A stretch of 64,000 bases of DNA from Coemansia sp. RSA 487 (Eukaryota > Kickxellomycota > Kickxellomycetes > Kickxellales > Kickxellaceae): positions 29,208-93,207 of the forward strand of contig JANBRJ010000067.1 in the NCBI GenBank assembly GCA_027577595.1, in the 5' to 3' direction. Positions 21,645-32,527 of this stretch are shown here, piece by piece (the first letter of the stretch is position 1; every line of letters begins with the position of its first letter). Position numbers and translations under genes: made by a program. The notes under the pieces were generated by a model. That model had not been told where the DNA came from. It did not search any database and saw only the letters and a list, made by a program, of their open reading frames with translations.

Positions 21645-22052
21645 GGTTTTGTAGTTGAAACCGCTCAATATGGAGGGACACGTTTTCCAGAGGGCATTTG
21701 TATTCATGGTGGATTAGCAGTTTTTTATATAATGGCCGACACAACGCGTGCTTGTTTAGTACTTTGAACACCAGAAGCATATGTATAGCAAGTCTTGAAT
21801 ACATTTTTTTAATTCTGTCAATATTTATGCACTGGAAATACAAATAGTATGGCTACTATAATTACAAGAATAAATATAATAGCAAGAATGGATATGTTTT
21901 CTATATTTATCCTTTCGCCTTTCCTATTGAATTCCTGTTGGGTATTTAAATATCTAGCGTTCAGTATGTTTCTTTGGCGTTTATCATCAATTGTTCCCAC
22001 CTGCCTGAGTTTTACGTACACTTGATTTTATAGTTATTGCCTTCTTGTAGGA

Positions 22053-23126
22053 ATGCCTAAAGATACAGTGATGCACAGTCCATGCAAAGCAAACTTGCTG
22101 CGCTACTTGCTGCCTGTGCTTGCGTTTGGTTTAATCATTCTAAACTTTGTCTATTTCGTCGACCCTAAGGATGGTGATGGCAGTGCCTTTCCTGGAGGTA
22201 GCATGCCAGTTGAGAAAGATATGTACATGTATCCTATGTATGATATAACTTTGGCATTCGGGGACTCCATCACACAGCTTGGCTACGAGAATGAGACCAG
22301 AGGCTGGGTTTCACATCTTTCAGACAGATATGTACGGAGAATGGACATACTTAATCGTGGGTTCTCTGGGTATAACACCACAAGGGCAAAGCAGGTCGCT
22401 CACTCTGTTTTCCCCGTCCGTAGAGATTATCTCGAATACTCTGCATCTGCAAAGAGTTCATCCGGTTTGCTTGGATGGTTATCGCGGAGTGCTAGAACTA
22501 TCAAGAAGATGTCGCCAAGGCAGCTGGAATCAAAGAATAGCAGGTGGCCACGTAATGATCCGCCATTCCCAAAGCACCACCCCAGAGTGCAGCTATGCAT
22601 TCTCTTCTTTGGAGCTAATGACGCTGCTGACCCTCGAGATGACCGCTACACGCCACTGGAGGAGTATCCAGATAATATGCGCTACATAATCAACTTGCTA
22701 CGTAACCCGAAATCAGTGCATTACTCGCCCGACACGCGTATACTAATTATAACTCCACCAGCTGTTGGCGACAAGATGTCCGAAGAGTATTTTAGGCGGT
22801 ATGGTTGGACATATGGCCCTCACAAAAATACGGTAACCCAAAAGTATGCAGAGGCAGCGGTCAAAGTTGCCAACGATCTGAATATTCCGTACATTGATAT
22901 GTGGACTGCGATAGAGGAGCGGATGCAGGAGTCTCGCAAAAAGAAGCAATTTACACCATCCACTGACGCCGGTAAGGACAATGGCTATGACGGCTACGAT
23001 GAGTTTCTCAGTGATGGACTGCATCTAAACTCGAAAGGAAATGAGTTGCTTTTCAAGCTTCTTTTAGGAAAAATTTACAGAAAATGGCCAGAGCTCCATC
23101 CCTTCAGTGGCTCGGAATTCGCTTAG
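22053..23126 (+). CDS. GDSL/SGNH-family esterase with N-terminal membrane anchor
   Basis: 357 aa. One hydrophobic segment at ~17-35 (RYLLPVLAFGLIILNFVYF) suggests a type II membrane anchor or uncleaved signal. SGNH blocks are all present: GDSIT with nucleophile Ser72, Gly106 in RGFSGYNT, Asn189 in FFGANDA, and Asp321/His324 in SDGLHL. The pattern resembles fungal isoamyl-acetate-hydrolysing esterase (IAH1) relatives, but with an insertion at ~125-175 (basic, Ser-rich) that those lack. Likely a short-chain ester hydrolase in the secretory pathway (inference). Preceded by an AT-rich spacer; no intron needed. Confidence 0.85.
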   Translation: MPKDTVMHSPCKANLLRYLLPVLAFGLIILNFVYFVDPKDGDGSAFPGGSMPVEKDMYMYPMYDITLAFGDSITQLGYENETRGWVSHLSDRYVRRMDILNRGFSGYNTTRAKQVAHSVFPVRRDYLEYSASAKSSSGLLGWLSRSARTIKKMSPRQLESKNSRWPRNDPPFPKHHPRVQLCILFFGANDAADPRDDRYTPLEEYPDNMRYIINLLRNPKSVHYSPDTRILIITPPAVGDKMSEEYFRRYGWTYGPHKNTVTQKYAEAAVKVANDLNIPYIDMWTAIEERMQESRKKKQFTPSTDAGKDNGYDGYDEFLSDGLHLNSKGNELLFKLLLGKIYRKWPELHPFSGSEFA

Positions 23127-23794
23127 TGTTAGAGAGGGTTTAATTCCTATTTCTTTACATTGTGTATCTTTGTCGCTTAGATGTGTTTGAAAATATAGAA
23201 TGTATTGCTTTTTATTTCATTTTTGAATAGGCTCACTACTTTGTTTTTGGCATTTGCGACTTTACAAACAATTACAAAACCATGGCATAACACTGGCTTG
23301 CTACTGGCATCAGACAAATATAGCACTTCATGTGGAAAACGCTGGATATGTTGCTGCACATACCGCTGACTGGAATATTTACAAAGTATAATGTGTAAAA
23401 CTGCAAGCGTAAAAATTACAAAGTGTTTAGACACGCCAGGTAACAGCCACAGCAAATACAATAAAAGCCTTGGACCATCGCTGATTGCCTTCGCGTGTAC
23501 CATTTGTATGTATGTATAGAAGGCGAACACAAAACTATCCCAGTAGTAGAGGATTCTAGTAAAAGCTTTTCTTTGATTGAATCCCGACAAAAGATCATTA
23601 TCATCAGTCACTTGTAAATGTGCTTAAAAACAGGCATCGGTAAAAATATATAGTGACCACATTCTCCTTGGTATCCATACTTTTGCACACCAACCAATAC
23701 TATCTGTTCAACAACCTCCAAACGTTCATCTTGCTGCAGTGAAAATTATATATAAATCAGCACTTTACGCACCTTGGAACACAATCACGTAGCA
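23127..23794. other. Intergenic region
   Basis: AT-rich 3' region of the esterase gene; leftward open frames here show no domain. A TATATATAAATC box at ~23746 lies just upstream of the small-protein relic. Confidence 0.35.
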
Positions 23795-24085
23795 ATGACA
23801 TTGAAGGGCGAACCGGTTTACAAAATGATAGCACTTACTAACAAACATAATCCAAAATTGAAAAAGCTTTGCCGTTTATTGCATGCAAGCAGCTAAGTGC
23901 TGTTGGTCATCTAAATCATTATTGCTACCAACAAAAGCCTTCATTCAAGAAAAAGACCACTTGTGCATCTGTGGCATGGAAATAAGGTTCTAACTAACAA
24001 TGATACAGAGCTTGACATTCTAGCTACCACTACCACAATACATTTGACGCATGACGTTGGAGAAAAGCAGATACCAGCTATGTAA
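23795..24085 (+). pseudogene. Relic of a small-protein family gene (member D)
   Basis: Starts ATG at 23795 with MTLKGEPVYKMIALTNKHNP, aligning to the LTNxxNPSL start of members A and B. After a frameshift it reads LPFIACKQLSAVGHLNHYC, matching member C (LPTNLCSSVSTLGHLADYI), and after another SLHSRKRPLVHLWHGNKVLT and a terminal THDVGEKQ. At least two frameshifts; the reading frame is dead but most positions of the ~95-aa family remain. Fourth copy within 7.6 kb. Confidence 0.75.
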
Positions 24086-24327
24086 TTGTGTTTTGCTTGC
24101 TCAAAATGGTGCTTTGTCTGATTTTGATCTATTTTGCTATTTATTTTCTATTATTATCTTTCTTGCTTCCTTTAGTTAACCCTATTCTATTCCAGCTGCA
24201 TTTATTAGCAAATGTAATACAATAAATACTACTACCATGAGTTTAACACGCAAAATATTACTTTGACGATTTCTTTGTCGCTTAATAGGCCAAGATTATT
24301 AAAAAAAGCGATTTAGCAACACAGCAG

Positions 24328-26042
24328 TTACTTGATAACAAATATATTTTCTAGCCTTTCCGCATGTTCGATATACATCCTGCTTGCAATGATATCCTTT
24401 ATCTTGCATTGAACCGATTCACCATTGCCGCAGTATACAGCTATGCGAGTAAAGCTAGGGCATAAAACGAGCGATATTGCCAATGTTGCCAAAGTCTTTG
24501 CTGCGATAACATGCGAACCGAATGCAGTCCAGTTTCTGAAGCAATTGCTTAGGGTAGAGTATTTTGTTTGAAGACGATCAGTTATAGTTTTGTTCTGGCA
24601 TCCGTCAAACTCCGAATCAATGTCTCCAAAGTAGCATGCAAAGTCAGACATATTTGGGAGGATCTTCACAAGCTCAATTACTTCCAAGAAATTCATTGTA
24701 GTTGTGCATAATGTAAGAAATTTGATATTTCCAGCGTACAATCCGGTAGATATGATACTCCTGGTATTTTCAAGCGAGTATGTAATATCTGTCCAAAAAG
24801 TATACGTTTCTGATGAGACAAGATTGGCTTTAAATTTTGCAAGTAAGTCGCAAGTCGCTGGTTCAGGACGCATACCAATATAGTGCGTCTTGATATAGCG
24901 GATATTCGGATAATTGCCATTAGATGATACGATCTCTTTTCGTACTCTACTCATAAAGTCCATATCGAATCTGATTCTTAGATACTCCAGCGTCTCGCTG
25001 TTTCTTCTGAACAAGGTACCATCCTCGAATGCATATTCTGTGTCCCATAGCAGAGCGCGCAATACTGGAAACGGTGCTATGGATTTGGCTAACCGTACTT
25101 TGCTCATAGCACCGGGACCCCTTATTTTTTGAAACTCGAGTCTTTTGTCTTGGGTAAAGTATCGGGTTTCCATCGTCGCCGAAAATGAAAGATCTGAAAG
25201 GCACCATGGGAAAGGAGCGCACTGACAGGTTTTCCAAAGTTGATGTTGTCTTTTTGATGATAGAATGGAAAAATTCGATATTATCCATATAGCAATGTCC
25301 CAAGCTGGTGAACTCTGGACAATTAGCAAAGTGCAGACTACTGGGAACCAAGAAAACAGGGCTTGCGTATAACTCCAACTTCTCTACTCTTTCTGAAATT
25401 GTCAGAAATAGATTGTTTGCCTCTTGCGCCCTGGTTTGCACAAATTCCGGATCGATTGTATATTCATTAAAGTTGTGGCCAACCCTCACTTCTCAGAGCT
25501 TTGGTAATGCTGTCGGTATGCGCTGCGCAATCCAATTGAATATCTTGCTTTCGATAGCAATGCCTTTGACAACAGGTTGATCGAGCTTGCTTCTTATAGC
25601 AATTGTCAATTTACGTGCCGAGGGAAACACAACGCTGTCAGGCCATGCCACCGAAAACGCTTGACGCTGTATCTCTGTCGGTTGTTTTTATACTGTATAA
25701 CATAATTTAAACGCTTTTAACGTAGTGAAAGTGCTTTACGCTTAACTTTACCCGATGTGGCACGTAAAAAAGCGAAAAGCCCTTTCCGTATCCATTTTCC
25801 GTTATAGCCAAGCTGGTATCCCGGCAAAATTGCTTAAGGGCAAGTGATCTCCAAGCATTGCTGATATCATAAAGTATAAGCCATGCTTCTGTGACCTTTT
25901 TTGTGTAAGTATGTCTGTGGAAACGGATGGTACTGCTTTCGTGCACATAGAATCTAGTAATACGCTCAGCAATATGCAGCGGTAGTCTTTGGAAAACGGA
26001 TGAAGTGGGAATAATTGTATACAAAAGTAATAGTATATTCAA
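24328..26042 (-). pseudogene. Decayed F-box/LRR-like family gene
   Basis: Full-length relic. N-terminal frame (26042 down to ~25710) reads FQRLPLHIAERITRFYV and LYDISNAWRSLALKQFC. The middle is in another frame (WIAQRIPTALPKL, then NCPEFTSLGHCYMDN). The last third (24328-25090) is open and well preserved: IAPFPVLRALLWDTEYAFED, LFRRNSETLEYLRI, LVKILPNMSDFAC. At the position of the family's usual start (26010-26012) the ATG has become ATT, although an in-frame ATG lies ten codons upstream. At least three frameshifts or stops. A remnant, not expected to encode the full protein. Confidence 0.85.
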
Positions 26043-26431
26043 GGTTTTAAAAGTAAATATTGAGATTGTAAGCGTATCTTTAAAACTAGGTCAGAAGGTA
26101 AAAGTGGGAAAGCGAGTTGAAACTGGCAACTCTATCAAAACAAACATGATTCAGCTTGCATATGCCAACATGCCAGAATAGGTTAGGCTGCTGATCAAAA
26201 AGGACCACACTATGTCATCAACACGTTTTGTTTGGGTTTTTTGAGAATGGATAATGAAGCACTTGTTTCATAAATGGGCAAACCCTTATTTCCTTCTTTT
26301 TAAATCCAGCTTTTCTCGCAAAAGCTATTTGTCCCTACTTCCACATTCAGCAATGAGCCAAGCTTGCCCACAAGAACTGCCTCACAGCAAAATGGCCCGT
26401 ATTTTGGTAGCCAGAAATAAGCAAGACAAAC
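26043..26431. other. Intergenic region
   Basis: AT-rich. An open frame at 26254-26514 overlaps the start of the Fanzor-like remnant in another frame and may be part of its original 5' end (KNSKKRGTLLGSNW), but this is not established. Confidence 0.3.
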
Positions 26432-27526
26432 ATGGCGGGCTCAAGAAGAACAGCAAAAAGCGAGGAACTCTCCTTGGATCAAATTGGTTGGCAATTACTG
26501 CCCAACAGCGATGATGCCTGCGCGACCAACAGAAATGTACCAGTGCTTCTAGACTACGATGGCACCAGCATAATTGAAGCCAAAGACAAGCGCGGCTCGG
26601 TGGAGAAACCAACCAAACATGACCCGGATAAAGTGTACACCCAGGATCTGTCTCTGGAGGAGCTTAGAAATGCAGCAGGCAAATACGTCCTGGTTTATTC
26701 ATACATTCAAAATCAACCGTGTCGCGTGCAAGAATTCAACACGTCCAAGAACGTCAAGCAGAAGATGCACTACTACGCTCAGAATATCTACATAGGCGAG
26801 ATCTACTCCAAGAATAAAAAGCAGGTTAAAGAAACATTAGCTGAAGCTGCGCAATCTGCTATTAGGGTAGCTGAAACCTACCTTTCCCAGTTTTCCAGCA
26901 CAACTGTCAATATTGGAGTGTTTGGGAAATACATTAGAGTTCACGGCGAAGTGGAGCCTTGCTAAGCGGCTATTACTCGCGTCATCTAGTGTCAAGAGGA
27001 AGAGAAGGGCGTGTTGCCGGAATGGAAAGTCCAGATAGGTATATTCTTCGAGAAATCCAACGAGCGCCTGGTAAATAGTTTGAAAAACACTTTTGGTGGG
27101 GATGCAATTTTTGTAATAGGCGATTCGAATGCGCAGAGGAAAAGTGGTCCAGATACTGCTCAAGTAGTTGCCGTGCGTGACATGTTTCGTGAGCATGACT
27201 TCACGGTGTATTCGATCGACGAGTATAACACGTCAGCTGTGTGCCCCAAGTGTTGCGAAAGCTCTCTCAAAATCATTAAGGATCCTTCTGGTTCGTACAC
27301 AGAGGACAAAAAAGGAGCATCCATGGTGAGCCGCCATGACTGGGTGTGGTGCACGAACGAAGTATGCAAGTCGCTTTCTAATAAGAAAATAAGAGCAGTG
27401 ATGAGGTTTGGACTGAAGGTGTCTAGAATAAAAATGTCGCCGTTACCTTTGAAGTATGGTCATATACTAAACAGTCTGCATATCGATGGTAGAATTCTGC
27501 AAAGGTTCAATTTTGATAGTGCCTAA
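26432..27526 (+). pseudogene. Degenerate TnpB/Fanzor-like nuclease gene
   Basis: Two open segments in the same frame (26432-26965 and 27011-27526) separated by in-frame stops. The second has WKVQIGIFFEKSNERLVNSL, FGGDAIFVIGDSNA, then SIDEYNTSAVCPKC and, after ~35 residues, WVWCTNEVCKS. This order (strand with Gly-Asp, DEYxTSxxCxxC, second Cys pair) is what I know from the RuvC/zinc-ribbon part of eukaryotic Fanzor (OMEGA) and TnpB proteins. Where a RuvC-III Arg-Asp-x-Asn-Ala motif is expected after the second Cys pair, the sequence reads NKKIRAVMRF, so the catalytic Asp appears lost. The first segment may cover the helical part before RuvC-II. An intron bridging 26952-27005 is an alternative, but no good splice sites are visible. 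Confidence 0.5.
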
Positions 27527-28566
27527 CCTGGACAAAAAAAAAGCAAGTCGTAGAGCATCTTCTCTTCCAACTATAAGTGTCTGTGCTTTCTCGTGGACTT
27601 TCTTTTAGCATCGACTTTACCCACTTTAATAATGTAATAACGTTATGACATATGGTGTAGATATTACATACACCTTCACAATTCGCTTGTCATTCGAATG
27701 GCAGAGAAACAGGACTTTTATAGCACATATTTAGTGACATTGGCGCTTTTTCGTGATTTGGCAATGGCAGCCATTGAACTTCTCAAATGCTTCTATACAA
27801 TCAAAATGACAACCTTCATTGTTATCAATCGTTGGGTGTGTACTTCCAATCAGTGGACTCTGTTCAACCCAAGCGGAGAATTTTTTGGATGTACTGATTA
27901 CCATTATCCCCCTCCTTTATATGGTAACGATTGCTGTCCCGATTGTTTACAATTTGCCAATCTACGAAAAAAATGACATTATCAATATCACCAGAAATTC
28001 AACAGATAATACATTGCCAGTTGCCTCTTTCGTACGTTTTGCATCAATTGTCGATCGGCTCATGATTTTGGTTAAATAAAAGTTTGAAACCCAACATGTA
28101 TTATGCTTAACCGAGTTGTGCGTATGGAAAAGGAGGATTTGCGCTGTTTTTTGTTCTTCCAAAGATGCCTCCTTTGAAAGCCCTGGTCCATCCCTTTGTA
28201 GACTCGTGCGTGTCAGCGAATTGGAAATGGTTTACGTTGTAACGTAATGCTGTCTTGCTCTTAAGGGGCTAAAGAACACGAAAATCGACAAGAGTTACAT
28301 GGAAAATATTGGAATACGTCTTGACAAAAGATAGAAATGCAACCGTGAGAAGGAGACAAGGGGAGTTTGTGTTACATGAGCAAAAGAAAATGTTGCATCT
28401 GGACCGATATAAAACGAGATCACTCCACCGCTCCTCGTTTATTCTTGTTTCTATATTCCAATATATATAGCGCTTTTATTTTTCCGTTTGCTCAAGAATT
28501 TACAAATTTTGTTAATACCATAGATAATCCCTTAATACCCTCCCCTGTCTAGTACGCTTTTTCAAC
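27527..28566. other. Intergenic region upstream of P450 paralog 2
   Basis: No supported gene. Short open frames (27698-27976, 27819-28079) overlap each other and show no domain. A TATA-like GATATAAAACG at ~28408 is a plausible promoter for the P450 at 28567. Confidence 0.35.
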
Positions 28567-30174
28567 ATGGCTATACTAAGAGCAGCAGCCCACCAGGGCA
28601 TGTCTTGGATAACCGGAATCCTAGCACACTCTAACTATTTGGTAGCCGAAATTTTAGCGGCATTCCTCGTGCTTTATGCAACCTGGCGCATCGTCTACTC
28701 GCTATACTTTGCGCCGCTCAGCAAGATCCCCGGAAGCAGAATAAGCAAATTGACAAATGCCAAATCCAAATTCAACGCGCTATTTGGCCGACTGGGTGAC
28801 ACGTGCGAGGATGAGTACTACAAATACGGCGACATTTACGTAGTAGGACCCAGGACTGTGGTGATTAGCAATCCAGCCGACTGCAAAACAGTCTTTGGCT
28901 CCCATCGGTTCATCAAGGCTGGAACGTACAGGCATTTTGCTGTTATTGCCGATGTCATGTTTACAACGCAGTCAGCCGAGCTGACGCATGTCAGGAGACG
29001 TCAAGTAGGTCCTGCGTTTACTCATGGCTACCTGAATGGTATGGAGCCAACGATCCTCGAGTGCGGCATTTTGGCGATCAAACAAAAATGGGACGCACTT
29101 ATCGACGGCTCTGGTACCGGCGAGGCGACTATTCCTTATGCGCTCCACTTTTCGCTGACGACATTTGATATCATCGGTGCTCTCGGCTATGGCCAGCGGT
29201 TCAATGCGCTCAAGGACAATAGCGGCAAAATCGTCGACTGGGTGTATAACTTTATCAGACTGGGCCTTCTTGGAATTGTGTTTCCAAACACAGACTGGTT
29301 TCCGCTCAGCTTGCTAAAAAAGCCACTGGAGAAGAGCAAGGACGAGTTTGTGGCCTTTGGGAATGCAGCAGCTGACAGGCGCAGAGAAATGCTTAGGTAT
29401 GGAAAAATGGAAAAGCCCAAGGATATATTGCAAGCAATGATCGATGCAGAGGACCCCAAATCCCATGTACGCATGACGCAGAGGCAAATAACGGCAGAGA
29501 CCATCGGGTTCCTTATTGCAGGCACTGACACGACGTCGCTGACTATGAGCTGGACGCTGCACTACTTGCTTCTTTATCCGGAGGCGTACGCGCGTGCTGT
29601 TCGCGAGGTACGTAGCAGGTTCCCTCGTGAGCACACGATTACTTATGCAGAGGGCAAAGCGGAGTTGCCATTCGTTGATGCATGTATATACGAGTCGATG
29701 AGAATTCGCGCAGTCTCAGGCGTCTTCCTGCCGCGCATAGTTCCCGAAGGTGGTGCGACTTTTCAGGGACACTACTTGCCGGCAGGCACGCGGATTGGCG
29801 TAAACATTGCAGGCGCCAATCATCATAGAGAAACTTGGGAGCAGCCGCGCCGCTTCATGCCGGAGCGGTTCCTTGGCGAAGGCGAAAAGAGAAAGCAGAA
29901 CGTCATTACCTTCAGCTCAGGCGTTAGGATTTGCCCGGGACGAAACCTGGCGCTGTATGAAATGATGACGATTCTGGCCAACTTGCTCAAAGACTACGAT
30001 TTTTCATTGCCCGCCAACGCTTTGTTCCGTCCTGACAAGGTTGACAAGGACGGAAACCCTATTGCCATGCCGCGCACGCAAAGCTTGACGGTTCTACCCA
30101 AGCATCCGGAGCGCGACTGCCTTGTTGTCGTCAAGCGGGCACCGGACTCGTCGTTTAGCAATGGACACGTTTGA
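28567..30174 (+). CDS. Cytochrome P450, paralog 2
   Basis: 535 aa, same architecture as paralog 1: N-terminal anchor (ILAAFLVLYATWRIVYSLYF), APLSKIPGSR hinge, AGTDTTS I-helix, ESMR K-helix, PERFLGEGEK and heme loop FSSGVRICPGRNLA. Starts MAILRAAAHQGMSW, aligning residue by residue with the other three starts. The segment 29843-30041 is identical at every base to 32196-32394 of paralog 3, while flanks differ, suggesting recent gene conversion. Also shares 47 identical bases with paralog 1 around 29384. Substrate unknown; presumably ER-bound. Confidence 0.95.
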   Translation: MAILRAAAHQGMSWITGILAHSNYLVAEILAAFLVLYATWRIVYSLYFAPLSKIPGSRISKLTNAKSKFNALFGRLGDTCEDEYYKYGDIYVVGPRTVVISNPADCKTVFGSHRFIKAGTYRHFAVIADVMFTTQSAELTHVRRRQVGPAFTHGYLNGMEPTILECGILAIKQKWDALIDGSGTGEATIPYALHFSLTTFDIIGALGYGQRFNALKDNSGKIVDWVYNFIRLGLLGIVFPNTDWFPLSLLKKPLEKSKDEFVAFGNAAADRRREMLRYGKMEKPKDILQAMIDAEDPKSHVRMTQRQITAETIGFLIAGTDTTSLTMSWTLHYLLLYPEAYARAVREVRSRFPREHTITYAEGKAELPFVDACIYESMRIRAVSGVFLPRIVPEGGATFQGHYLPAGTRIGVNIAGANHHRETWEQPRRFMPERFLGEGEKRKQNVITFSSGVRICPGRNLALYEMMTILANLLKDYDFSLPANALFRPDKVDKDGNPIAMPRTQSLTVLPKHPERDCLVVVKRAPDSSFSNGHV

Positions 30175-30871
30175 TTTACTCTTTACATTAATTATAATTA
30201 TAAACAACTTTTCTATACGCCAATAGTAATCTATAGCAATTGACATTTAACAAGAAACAATCCGCCATCCAGCCCCACCTTTGTCCATGCATTTCCGTGT
30301 AATTTACTGATATGTCTATACCTCTGATAATTCAGTTTAATAAGTCTTGCATACCAATAAATTTCGCCGGAAGAAGGGGGAGCTGCTGGTGTTTTGAGCT
30401 TTACGAAAAAGGGGAATGGGGAGAGGAGATGCTGATTGCGTGCTATTGGCTTTTTGTTGCAGGTTATGTATCTTTTTGAAAATCTCCTTGTCACTTTTTC
30501 CCTTGCATACTCCAAGTATTGATGGAAGGGAAATGATCTACAAATGGGCGATATAATATCCTGGTCACAGGGCGATACCAAAGACAGAATAGGCGACTGC
30601 GTACGAAGCAAAAAATCGGAATGTCTTGAAAAAAAAAAGTAATTGCATACAACATGCTGCTGTGTGAAATGGAATGGAATGTAATGTATGCAACGGAAGA
30701 CATCTTGCACTTTGAACATGTATATATAAGATGAGGATAAGTCGAAGTGGCCACTTTCATTTCACTCCAAACCAAGCTAAACCAGACTCCATAAGTAACT
30801 TTGGCACCATTTTTCTTATCGTTGCAATACCATTTCTTATTCCCAACTTTTTTTATTCAAAGCTAAAAGCC

Positions 30872-30895
30872 ATATATATATATATATATATATAT
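30872..30895. repeat. (AT)n microsatellite upstream of P450 paralog 3
   Basis: Twelve AT units ending ~24 bases before the ATG at 30920. It has inflated the upstream open frame (codes alternating Ile-Tyr), which is why a naive ORF call extends the protein by 63 residues. Confidence 0.95.
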
Positions 30896-30919
30896 TTGAT
30901 ACAGTTTTTTTTATTTGCT

Positions 30920-32527
30920 ATGGCGATATTAAGTGCAACTATCCATCAAGGCGTATTGTGGCTGACTGAAACCATGACGCAAAACGACTACTTGGGGACC
31001 AAGATCTTGGCGGCAACCATTGCGTTTTACGCAACCGGCCGCGTCCTTTATTTGCTGAACTACGCACCGCTTAGCAAGATTCCTGGGAACAGGATAAGCA
31101 AGCTGACGATGCTCAAGGCCAATTTCACCACTTTATTTGGGTGGCTGGGCGACACGTGCGAGAACGAGTACTACAAGTACGGCGACATCTACGTAGTGGG
31201 TCCCAAGGCTGTCGTTATTTGCAACCCATCTGACTGTAAAACAGTGCTGGGTTCGCACCGCTTCATCAAGGCTGGCATGTACAGACATTTTGCTCTGATC
31301 GAACATACAATGTTTACAACACAGTCGCCTGAGCTATCTCGTACCAGGAGACGTCAAGTGGGCCCTGCGTTTACCCATGGATACTTGAACGATATGGAGC
31401 CGACTATCCTTGACTGTGGCATCCTGGCCATTAAACGCAAATGGGACGAACTAATTGACGGTTCTGCTACCGGCGAGGCAACGGTCCCGTACTCGCTGCA
31501 TTTTCTTCTAACCTCGTTTGACATTATCGGCGCGCTTGGGTATGGCCAGCGGTTCAACACGCTGCGCGACAGCACAGGCAAGATTGTCGAGTGGGTGGAC
31601 AACTACAACAGACTGGCGCGTCTTCGAATTGTGTTTCCCAGCACCAACTGGTATCCTCTTAGTCGTGTTATCAAGCCGTTAGAGAAAAACATTGACGAGC
31701 TAGCGGCTTTTGGCGATGCGGCGGCTGCCAAGCGTAGGGAAATGCTTAGATACGGCGAAATGGAGAAACCTAGGGATATCCTGCAAGCGATGATTGACGC
31801 CGAGGATCCCAAGTCCCATGTACGCATGACGCAGAGGCAGATAACGGCGGAAACCATTGGCATATTGATCGGCGGCACCGACACCACGGCTATGACCATC
31901 ATTTGGACGCTGCACTACTTGCTTCTGTATCCGGAAGTGCACAGGCGCGCTGTTCGCGAGGTGCGGAGCAGGTTTTCGCGCTCTCACACCATCAACTATG
32001 CAGAGGGCAAAGCGGAATTGCCATACATTGACGCATGTATCTACGAGTCGATGAGAATTCGTGCAGTCTCAGGCGTTTTTCTGCCACGCATAGTTCCGGA
32101 GGGTGGTGCGACTTTCCAGGGCTATTTCCTACCGGCGGGCACACGCATTGGCGTAAACATCGCTGGCGCTAACCACCACCAGGAGACGTGGGAGGAGCCG
32201 CGCCGCTTCATGCCGGAGCGGTTCCTTGGCGAAGGCGAAAAGAGAAAGCAGAACGTCATTACCTTCAGCTCAGGCGTTAGGATTTGCCCGGGACGAAACC
32301 TGGCGCTGTATGAAATGATGACGATTCTGGCCAACTTGCTCAAAGACTACGATTTTTCATTGCCCGCCAACGCTTTGTTCCGTCCTGACAAGGTCGGCAA
32401 GAACGGGTACCCGATCCCCATGCCACGCACTCATAACCCAATTGTTTTGCCAAAGTATCCAGAGCGCGACTGCCTTGTTGTGGTCAGACATGCGTCAGAC
32501 TCTTCGTTTGGCAAAGAATGCGCTTGA
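30920..32527 (+). CDS. Cytochrome P450, paralog 3
   Basis: 535 aa from the ATG at 30920. An in-frame ATG at 30731 would add 63 residues, but that extension translates the (AT)n run and an AT-rich leader, and the paralogs all begin at MAILx/MTVLx, so 30920 is chosen. Anchor ILAATIAFYATGRVLYLLNY, hinge APLSKIPGNR, I-helix GGTDTTA (first residue Gly rather than Ala), ESMR, PERF and FSSGVRICPGRNLA. 745 bp downstream of paralog 2 and sharing with it a 199-bp identical tract over the heme loop. Substrate unknown. Confidence 0.95.
   Translation: MAILSATIHQGVLWLTETMTQNDYLGTKILAATIAFYATGRVLYLLNYAPLSKIPGNRISKLTMLKANFTTLFGWLGDTCENEYYKYGDIYVVGPKAVVICNPSDCKTVLGSHRFIKAGMYRHFALIEHTMFTTQSPELSRTRRRQVGPAFTHGYLNDMEPTILDCGILAIKRKWDELIDGSATGEATVPYSLHFLLTSFDIIGALGYGQRFNTLRDSTGKIVEWVDNYNRLARLRIVFPSTNWYPLSRVIKPLEKNIDELAAFGDAAAAKRREMLRYGEMEKPRDILQAMIDAEDPKSHVRMTQRQITAETIGILIGGTDTTAMTIIWTLHYLLLYPEVHRRAVREVRSRFSRSHTINYAEGKAELPYIDACIYESMRIRAVSGVFLPRIVPEGGATFQGYFLPAGTRIGVNIAGANHHQETWEEPRRFMPERFLGEGEKRKQNVITFSSGVRICPGRNLALYEMMTILANLLKDYDFSLPANALFRPDKVGKNGYPIPMPRTHNPIVLPKYPERDCLVVVRHASDSSFGKECA

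Noticed and set aside
27698-28079. Overlapping open frames of 92 and 86 aa
   Set aside because: Overlap in different frames, AT-rich, no domain.
30731-30919. 63-residue N-terminal extension of P450 paralog 3
   Set aside because: Encoded by a leader with an (AT)n microsatellite; all paralogs start at the MAIL/MTVL position.
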